This document shows, one piece after another, positions 58,315 through 64,000 of a DNA stretch of 64,000 nucleotides. Location of the stretch: contig NZ_CP050440.1 in assembly GCF_011769525.1 (NCBI RefSeq), positions 6,449,501-6,513,500 of the forward strand, read 5' to 3'. How positions within the stretch are numbered: position 1 is the stretch's first letter; each line of letters starts with the position of its first letter. The notes under the pieces were generated by a model. That model did not search any database. It saw only the letters and a list, made by a program, of their open reading frames with translations, and was not told the origin of the DNA. The position numbers and the translations under genes were made by a program. The DNA comes from Tolypothrix sp. PCC 7910 (GTDB lineage Bacteria > Cyanobacteriota > Cyanobacteriia > Cyanobacteriales > Nostocaceae).

Positions 58315-58683
58315 ATGGAAGCCCAAACTAAAGTTATTTCGGTAGAACTATCTGATGGTTCAAATGTAAGAGTCGAAGCTACCCTCATTAGTGAGCGTAA
58401 ATTAAGTATCCCCACTCGACCTTTTAAAGAAGTTACTATTGCTATTGAATCCCTGAGCAGGGACATTGCAGAAGTAATACAGAAAGTGAAACCAGATAAG
58501 GCTAGCGTCAAATTTGGTATAGAAATTGCCCTCGAATCAGGTAAACTCACACCGATATTGGTTAAAGGTAGTTCGGCAGCCAATCTAGAAATTACTTTAG
58601 AATGGAGTCAAACCCCTGTGGGGGAATTAAAAATTCCCACAAATTCAATAGTCAAGCAAGAAGCCCCTATAAATATAGGCTAG
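58315..58683 (+). CDS. Trypco1 (CU044_2847-like) domain protein
   Basis: 122 residues, mostly beta. The core DKASVKFGIEIALESGKLTP, then ANLEITLEW, is the hallmark of the trypsin-co-occurring domain Trypco1, found in predicted bacterial conflict and effector systems with trypsin-like proteases and NTPases. The protein is the domain alone plus a short tail. No protease or STAND gene is next to it in this window. Start ATG, with no strong Shine-Dalgarno. Role unknown; a small modulator of a remote system is an inference. Confidence 0.78.
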   Translation: MEAQTKVISVELSDGSNVRVEATLISERKLSIPTRPFKEVTIAIESLSRDIAEVIQKVKPDKASVKFGIEIALESGKLTPILVKGSSAANLEITLEWSQTPVGELKIPTNSIVKQEAPINIG

Positions 58684-58860
58684 TGTCTAGTACATCTGTG
58701 CGGAATTCAAAATTCAAAATTAATAGAGCATCCGCATTTCATTGATTCATGATTTACTAAAAACTAGAATTTGATTACTGAAGACTCAGCACTCAGTACT
58801 CAACACTGTTTATCTGCGGCTGAGGGATTTCTACAGCTTGGTTAGTTTAGTTTTATTGGC

Positions 58861-59046
58861 TTATTGTCCAAACTCCAATCGTGCTTTTTCAACCAAATCT
58901 GCTGTGATAATATCTTGCTTTGCTTGACGAGCTAGCTGCTCAATTCGCGCCTTTGCTTGTGTGCGAACAAAAAAGGGAATATTTTTTAATTTTTCTTTAG
59001 CTTCTGCTGTCCATCCCAATGAATCTGAAAACTTGGGTTCACTCAT
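58861..59046 (-). CDS. PCP_red domain mini-protein
   Basis: 61 residues from the ATG of [16 protein letters not shown], preceded by AAGGAT. A longer frame exists, but the extra 69 residues look like translated AT-rich DNA. The sequence [40 protein letters not shown] matches the C-terminal PCP_red domain of light-independent protochlorophyllide reductase subunit B (ChlB). Here the domain is alone. Such stand-alone copies occur in cyanobacteria; the function is not known. Confidence 0.82.
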   Translation of the reverse strand: MSEPKFSDSLGWTAEAKEKLKNIPFFVRTQAKARIEQLARQAKQDIITADLVEKARLEFGQ

Positions 59047-59506
59047 ATTTAGTATCCTTTTATTCAGTAATACCAGGATATCAATACAAAGTAATAAGAT
59101 AAATTTTCTACATATTCTCCTAATAAAATAGATTATGCCATGTTGCAGTAACAGCAAATAAAAATAAAATATACAATGCCTAAATGAATAACGAGCATCG
59201 GGTTTACTGCAATCAATCAATTTAAACCCAGTGATGTTTCTGGATGATTTCACTTACAGAATTTTTCAAGTGCATTAGGGAAGAGAAGAATTTTTAGATT
59301 AAATTCTCTCGTTTTGTACCTCATTTAGTTTTGACATACTCCCCGCAATTTGCATCTTCCAAGGGTAGAGGCTGCGTGAAGCTTGCTTTCCTATGGGAGT
59401 AAAGCAGGAAACCAGGCTTTTCGCATGATTCTGAAAGTCAATCGGTGTTCTAGGTACAATGTTGGCAGACAACCATAGCTGAATCCAACACAAACCAAAG
59501 GTAATT
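59047..59506. other. 460-nt spacer between divergent PCP_red and gloA genes
   Basis: AT-rich. It contains a dispersed repeat of the GTGAAGCTTGCTTTCC type at about 59365-59395, similar to that at 58045. No gene seen. Confidence 0.45.
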
Positions 59507-59938
59507 ATGCGCTTACTTCATACAATGCTACGGGTGGGGAATCTTGAAGAGTCTTTGAAATTCTACATTGATGTCCTGGGAATGAAATTATTGCGGCGAA
59601 AAGATTATCCAGATGGAAAATTTACTCTAGCTTTTGTTGGCTATGGTGACGAAAGTGACAATACAGTCATAGAACTAACTTACAACTGGGGGGTGGAAAA
59701 GTACGAATTAGGGAATGCTTATGGTCATATTGCCATTGGCGTAAGTGATATTTATGCTACCTGTGAAGAAATTAGAAATCGTGGCGGTAAGGTAGTAAGA
59801 GAACCAGGTGCAATGAAACATGGTACTACAGTAATTGCTTTTGTTGAAGACCCAGACGGTTATAGGGTTGAACTCATTCAATTGGGTACTTTAGGAATCG
59901 AGGGTAAACAGGAATCACAAACACTGGTAACTAAGTAA
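59507..59938 (+). CDS. gloA: Lactoylglutathione lyase (glyoxalase I)
   Basis: 143 residues. It converts the methylglyoxal-glutathione adduct to S-lactoylglutathione. The four metal ligands H5, E56, H74 and E122 fall at exactly the same positions as in E. coli GlxI ([30 protein letters not shown]). The short bacterial form, likely nickel-type. Cytosolic homodimer. Stands alone. Confidence 0.95.
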   Translation: MRLLHTMLRVGNLEESLKFYIDVLGMKLLRRKDYPDGKFTLAFVGYGDESDNTVIELTYNWGVEKYELGNAYGHIAIGVSDIYATCEEIRNRGGKVVREPGAMKHGTTVIAFVEDPDGYRVELIQLGTLGIEGKQESQTLVTK

Positions 59939-60650
59939 TTATTGGACTAAAAAACTTGAGCGATCGCCAATGCTGAAAGCTAAAAATCGATTTTTAGAAA
60001 ATTGGATTTCTGATTAACCAGCATTGCGATCGCTTCCTTGACTATGATTAAAAAATAAATTGTATTACTTCTTACTTTTGAGTAAGTTAATTTACTGAAT
60101 AGCCATAACTTCTCAGATAAGAGCTTTTTCTTTAAAGATTTTCCTAGAGGAGAACTGAAATACTTAATTGCTAACTAGTTCACCTTAAGATGGCATTATA
60201 CTAATGCATTAATTAACAAATGCGATTTTCATGCCTATTGCCAGCTCACCAATATCTTTAAGCTTTGCTATTGCTTAAAAAGTAGCAGTAGCTAAAGCTG
60301 GTGAAAAGCCTACACTGTATGCGATAGCATCAGTATAGAAGCCAGTCACATAATCGCTTATTAATTACCAACTTTAAATTGCACCTAGAGATACAAGCCG
60401 ATACATACCAATGATGTTTGGATATTTACTTGGGGGGAAAAAACGAGCAAGTGAGGAAGTATGAACTATGAAGCAGCAAAGTTGTAATTTTCGACTATGA
60501 CAAGGACTAAGCCAAGTATCTTGAGCTTTTTATGCCTTTATCCTTCCCCAATCGGCAATTTCCTAACTAAAATCACGCCACATCCTACAAGTAAGGACAT
60601 TCTTCCGGTGGCGGCAAAATTCTGAAATCCCAACCTGAAAATTATTAAAG
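59939..60650. other. 712-nt spacer upstream of clpB
   Basis: After the nested palindrome I see only AT-rich sequence and no gene. The long leader suggests clpB regulation (heat or other stress), but I find no CIRCE element. Confidence 0.45.
59958..60034. repeat. Nested palindrome with HIP1 arms
   Basis: Arm AGCGATCGCCAATGCTG (from about 59959) pairs with CAGCATTGCGATCGCT (to about 60034) with one bulge; inside is the 18-nt perfect palindrome CTAAAAATCGATTTTTAG at 59981-59998. It lies directly after gloA and may end its transcript. Confidence 0.65.
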
Positions 60651-63320
60651 ATGCAACCTACAGATCCTAATAAATTTACTGATAAAGCCTGGGAAGCGAT
60701 TGTTAAATCTCAGGATATAGTCCGTGCTTATCAACAACAGCAACTAGATGTTGAACATTTAATTATTGCCCTGTTAGAAGAACCTACTAGCATTGCAATA
60801 CGTATTCTCGCTCGAGCTGAGGTTGATCCAGTAGCCTTGCAAGAACCACTGGAAGCTTTTACTAAACGTCAACCCAAGGTGGGGAAAAGCGATCAACTTT
60901 ATCTAGGACGGAGTTTAGATGTTCTACTCGATCGTGCCGAAGAAAGTCGAGTGCGGATGAAAGATGGCTTCATCTCCATAGAACATATGCTTCTAGCTTT
61001 TGCTGAGGACGATCGCATCGGGCGGAAGCTCCTCCAACGCTTTAATGTTGATAGTAGTAAGCTAGAGGCGGCAATCAAAACTGTGCGCGGTAGTCAAAAG
61101 GTGACCGATCAAAATCCCGAGTCGCGCTACGAAGCTTTGCAAAAATTTGGACGAGATTTAACAGAACAGGCAAAAGCAGGGAAGCTAGACCCAGTAATTG
61201 GGCGAGATGACGAAATCCGCAGAGTTATTCAGGTATTATCGCGCCGGAGTAAGAATAATCCCGTTTTAATTGGTGAACCTGGGGTAGGTAAAACTGCGAT
61301 CGCGGAAGCCTTAGCACAGCGCATGGTAAACGGTGACGTTCCCGAATCGCTGAAAAACCGCCAGCTAATTTCTTTAGATATTGGTAGTCTAATTGCTGGA
61401 GCTAAATACCGAGGTGAGTTTGAAGACCGTTTAAAAGCTGTTTTGCGGGAAGTTACAGAATCAAACGGGCAAATAGTACTGTTTATTGACGAGTTGCATA
61501 CCGTTGTGGGTACAGGTTCCAACCAGCAAGGGGCAATGGATGCAGGAAATTTGCTCAAACCCATGCTGGCGCGGGGCGAATTACGCTGTATTGGGGCGAC
61601 AACCTTAGATGAATTCCGCAAACACATTGAGAAAGACGCAGCTTTAGAACGGCGTTTTCAACAAGTATTTGTCGATCAGCCCAGCGTTGAAAATACCATT
61701 TCTATTCTGCGGGGGCTAAAAGAACGTTACGAAGTTCATCACAACGTCAAAATTTCCGATTCTGCACTCGTAGCCGCAGCTACATTGTCAGCGCGTTACA
61801 TTTCTGACCGCTTTTTACCAGATAAAGCCATTGACTTAGTAGATGAAGCCGCAGCCCAGCTGAAAATGGAGATTACCTCCAAACCTGCAGAACTGGAAAC
61901 TATTGATCGGCGCTTGATGCAGCTAGAAATGGAAAAGCTGTCATTAGCGGGGGAAGACAAAGGTACTGCTCAAACCAAAGAACGTTTGCAGCGTATTGAG
62001 CAAGAAATTACCACCTTGACAGCCAAGCAGCAAAAATTTAACGACCAATGGCAAGGTGAAAAGCAGATATTAGAAGCGATTAGTGCTTTAAAGAAAGAAG
62101 AAGACGCTTTGCGAGTGCAAATTGAGCAAGCCGAACGTGACTATGACCTCAACAAAGCTGCTCAATTGAAGTATGGCAAATTAGAGGGACTGCAGCGCGA
62201 TCGCGAAGCTAAAGAAGCGCAACTGTTAAAAATTCAAAGCTCAGGTTCTACGCTACTGCGCGAACAAGTAACAGAAGCAGATATTGCGGAAATCGTCGCT
62301 AAATGGACAGGGATTCCCGTAAATCGCCTGATGGCATCGGAAAGGCAGAAATTGCTGCAATTAGAGCATCATTTGCATGAACGCGTCATCGGTCAGCAAG
62401 AAGCAGTCGCTGCTGTGTCCGCCGCCATTCGTCGTGCTAGGGCGGGGATGAAAGACCCCGGCCGTCCTATCGGTTCATTTTTATTCATGGGGCCGACAGG
62501 GGTAGGTAAAACTGAACTAGCCCGTGCTTTAGCACAGTTTCTCTTTGATTCTGATGATGCTTTGGTACGTCTAGATATGTCCGAGTATATGGAGAAGCAC
62601 TCGGTTTCTCGGTTGGTGGGCGCGCCTCCAGGGTATGTAGGCTATGAAGAAGGCGGTCAGCTTTCCGAAGTCGTGCGCCGTCATCCTTACTCGGTGGTGC
62701 TATTAGATGAAGTGGAAAAAGCCCACCCCGATGTCTTTAATATTTTGTTGCAAGTCTTGGATGATGGTAGAATTACTGATTCTCAAGGCAGAACAGTGGA
62801 TTTCCGCAACACTGTAATCGTCATGACCAGTAACATTGGTAGCGAACATATCCTTGATGTCTCTGGTGACGACTCCAAGTATGAAATGATGCGAAATCGG
62901 GTAACCGAAGCCTTGCGATCGCACTTCCGCCCTGAATTTCTCAACCGTGTGGATGACATTATTCTCTTCCACACCCTCAGCCGTTCAGAAATGCGTCATA
63001 TCATCCGTATTCAACTCAAACGTGTCGAAAATCTCCTTAAGGAGCAAAAAATCTCCTTCGATATCTCCGCTCCTGCTTGTGACTATCTCGTAGAAACAGG
63101 CTATGACCCAGTTTATGGTGCACGTCCCCTAAAACGGGCAATTCAGCGTGAAATTGAAAACCCTATTGCTACCAAGTTACTGGAGAATACCTTTATTCCT
63201 GGAGACACAATTGTTATTGACAAGGGTGAAGCTGGGCTGACTTTCAGCAAAAAACAGTCAGTTAAAGTAGCAACGCCATCAGCTACGGTTCAGTTATTAG
63301 AACCTACGGTTGACGTTTAA
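60651..63320 (+). CDS. clpB: ClpB-type protein disaggregase
   Basis: 889 residues. Order: Clp N domain (about 1-150), AAA1 (GEPGVGKT, K214), long coiled-coil middle domain (about 405-530, [19 protein letters not shown] through [20 protein letters not shown]), AAA2 (GPTGVGKT, K620; then [15 protein letters not shown]). The long middle domain, which docks DnaK, separates it from ClpC. It pulls proteins out of aggregates with the DnaK system in the cytosol. Cyanobacteria often carry two clpB genes; I cannot tell which this is. The C-terminal tail ends EPTVDV. Confidence 0.96.
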   Translation: MQPTDPNKFTDKAWEAIVKSQDIVRAYQQQQLDVEHLIIALLEEPTSIAIRILARAEVDPVALQEPLEAFTKRQPKVGKSDQLYLGRSLDVLLDRAEESRVRMKDGFISIEHMLLAFAEDDRIGRKLLQRFNVDSSKLEAAIKTVRGSQKVTDQNPESRYEALQKFGRDLTEQAKAGKLDPVIGRDDEIRRVIQVLSRRSKNNPVLIGEPGVGKTAIAEALAQRMVNGDVPESLKNRQLISLDIGSLIAGAKYRGEFEDRLKAVLREVTESNGQIVLFIDELHTVVGTGSNQQGAMDAGNLLKPMLARGELRCIGATTLDEFRKHIEKDAALERRFQQVFVDQPSVENTISILRGLKERYEVHHNVKISDSALVAAATLSARYISDRFLPDKAIDLVDEAAAQLKMEITSKPAELETIDRRLMQLEMEKLSLAGEDKGTAQTKERLQRIEQEITTLTAKQQKFNDQWQGEKQILEAISALKKEEDALRVQIEQAERDYDLNKAAQLKYGKLEGLQRDREAKEAQLLKIQSSGSTLLREQVTEADIAEIVAKWTGIPVNRLMASERQKLLQLEHHLHERVIGQQEAVAAVSAAIRRARAGMKDPGRPIGSFLFMGPTGVGKTELARALAQFLFDSDDALVRLDMSEYMEKHSVSRLVGAPPGYVGYEEGGQLSEVVRRHPYSVVLLDEVEKAHPDVFNILLQVLDDGRITDSQGRTVDFRNTVIVMTSNIGSEHILDVSGDDSKYEMMRNRVTEALRSHFRPEFLNRVDDIILFHTLSRSEMRHIIRIQLKRVENLLKEQKISFDISAPACDYLVETGYDPVYGARPLKRAIQREIENPIATKLLENTFIPGDTIVIDKGEAGLTFSKKQSVKVATPSATVQLLEPTVDV

Positions 63321-63346
63321 TATCAAGGCAAAATTTTTATGATTAA

Positions 63347-63380
63347 GCACTATGAAATATCAGCAAATTTCATAGTGCTA
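63347..63380 (+). terminator. Hairpin after clpB
   Basis: AGCACTATGAAAT (63347-63359) pairs perfectly with ATTTCATAGTGCT (63368-63380), 26 nt after the clpB stop. The T run is weak. Confidence 0.6.
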
Positions 63381-63445
63381 CATAATTCAGTACAGTTCAG
63401 ATAAGTTCATTAGTGATTGATTTGTCAGTTATGTAAAAAGCTAGC

Positions 63446-63492
63446 TCAATTGGGGGATTCTCCCCAAACCCCCTCCAAAATTATTGTTGAGT
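63446..63492. repeat. G-rich dispersed repeat, inverted copy
   Basis: TTGGGGGATTCTCCCCAAAC followed by CCCCTCCAAAATTATTGTTG, the reverse complement of the text at 56785-56860. Confidence 0.75.
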
Positions 63493-63685
63493 TTTTTGTT
63501 GAATAGCTAGTTTTTGGGTTTTGTTGTCAATTAATTTTCTTAACTGAACTGTATTGCTACATAATCCTATATTCAGGGAACTATAAAAAATAAATATCCA
63601 ATTTTGAGAGCGAAAAAGAAATTAGAATTTTCTTCCTCTGCGCCTCTGCTTACACAGCGATAAGATATTTTTTAGTTGGAAATCC

Positions 63686-64000
63686 CTAACGCCAACCTAA
63701 CAAGCGCAACCCAGGAACGATGAGGTAATAACTCACGCCTAGCCAAAAACTGAGCAAAATACCCTCAAAAGCAAAATAAATCATTGGTGGCAATAATTCT
63801 GTCCATCGGGGTGCAGTAGAAAAGTGGAAGATAGTTGGTAATAACTCTAAGCGAATTAAAGCTGCAAAAATTAGTGCAGTTCCCAAAGATGTAATGACAG
63901 CGTAGACTATGCGATGACTGCGAAGCCCTAAACTTAATGTGAGCAGGAAGATTGCAAACACAATTGAAACTACCAAGCCTTCATTGCTATTTCTGGGGAT
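63686..64000 (-). CDS. Membrane protein, 5' part outside the window
   Basis: The minus-strand frame is open to the right edge; 104 residues are visible. Three hydrophobic segments: VVSIVFAIFLLTLSLGL, IVYAVITSLGTALIFAAL and MIYFAFEGILLSFWLGVSYY. It ends LIVPGLRLLGWR. Integral membrane protein of unknown function; the true start lies beyond the window, so no family is assigned. Confidence 0.65.
   Translation of the reverse strand: MPRNSNEGLVVSIVFAIFLLTLSLGLRSHRIVYAVITSLGTALIFAALIRLELLPTIFHFSTAPRWTELLPPMIYFAFEGILLSFWLGVSYYLIVPGLRLLGWR

Larger units (their letters stand above)
63321..63685. other. 365-nt spacer after clpB
   Basis: Holds the clpB hairpin and the inverted G-rich repeat (63446-63492). 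Otherwise AT-rich; no gene seen. Confidence 0.5.

Noticed and set aside
59047-59253. 69-residue extension of the PCP_red protein
   Set aside because: Hydrophobic, Ile/Leu/Phe-rich text typical of translated AT-rich spacer; the ATG at 59046 has a ribosome site.
1-64000. tRNA, rRNA or CRISPR genes
   Set aside because: I looked for T-loop motifs, rRNA-like blocks and regularly spaced repeats and found none I could support; a covariance-model scan would be decisive.

Overview
The window comes from a filamentous, probably heterocyst-forming cyanobacterium (Nostoc, Anabaena, Calothrix type). The signs are very frequent GCGATCGC (HIP1) octamers, long runs of 7-nt tandem repeats (CCCCAAT, GGGGCAT, TAATTCG, ATTACCA types) between genes, cyanobacterial families such as DUF1825 and DUF3143, a Hox bidirectional hydrogenase, a terpene synthase with a CYP110-like P450, and two giant kinase/ATPase/histidine-kinase proteins of the kind common in Nostocales. 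It looks like ordinary chromosome. I see no prophage, intact insertion sequence, CRISPR array, rRNA or tRNA.

Layout. 1-5.7 kb: 3' end of hoxY, then hoxH, its maturation protease hoxW and an acyl-CoA synthetase/acetyltransferase fusion. 6-7.2 kb: a TPR protein. 7.2-8.4 kb: a long structured non-coding stretch with two perfect inverted repeats. 8.4-16.8 kb: a terpenoid minicluster of terpene synthase, P450 and a convergent 1,904-residue kinase. 17-25.5 kb: mixed metabolic and unknown genes (2OG-Fe oxygenase, sfsA, a PfkB sugar kinase, a small PedR-like LuxR regulator, a glycosyltransferase, a J-domain/DUF3143 pair). 25.7-32.6 kb: housekeeping block uppS-cdaA-lysA against rimI and clpC. 32.7-34.9 kb: small accessory block with a Schlafen-AlbA_2/ATPase regulator divergent from a coupled small protein and retropepsin-like protease. 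35.4-43.5 kb: lepB, an HhH protein, a TM2/SHOCT protein, a TPR protein, DUF1825, a class A PBP, tyrS, pyrF and an exported protein. 43.6-49 kb: second giant kinase. 49-64 kb: an SDR, a universal stress protein, a heterodimeric ABC exporter, a degenerate M24 protein, a SWIM protein, a Trypco1-domain protein, a PCP_red mini-protein, gloA, clpB and a truncated membrane protein.

How the genes work together. HoxW should trim the C-terminal tail of HoxH so that the HoxYH core can assemble. The terpene synthase product is probably oxidised by the adjacent P450. CdaA (c-di-AMP), UppS (lipid carrier), LysA (meso-DAP/lysine) and the class A PBP all bear on the cell envelope. ClpC and ClpB cover protein turnover and disaggregation. 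The two ABC half-transporters show complementary active-site degeneration, as expected for one asymmetric heterodimer.

Candidates for something new are the SLFN/retropepsin block (32.7-34.9 kb), the stand-alone Trypco1 protein (58.3 kb), the M24 protein without metal ligands (55.4 kb), the palindromes ahead of the terpene synthase, a palindromic MITE-like family at 51-57 kb, and a gene whose 5' coding end is made of an intergenic-type heptamer repeat (42.85 kb). None is proven here. All family names come from reading the sequence, without database searches.
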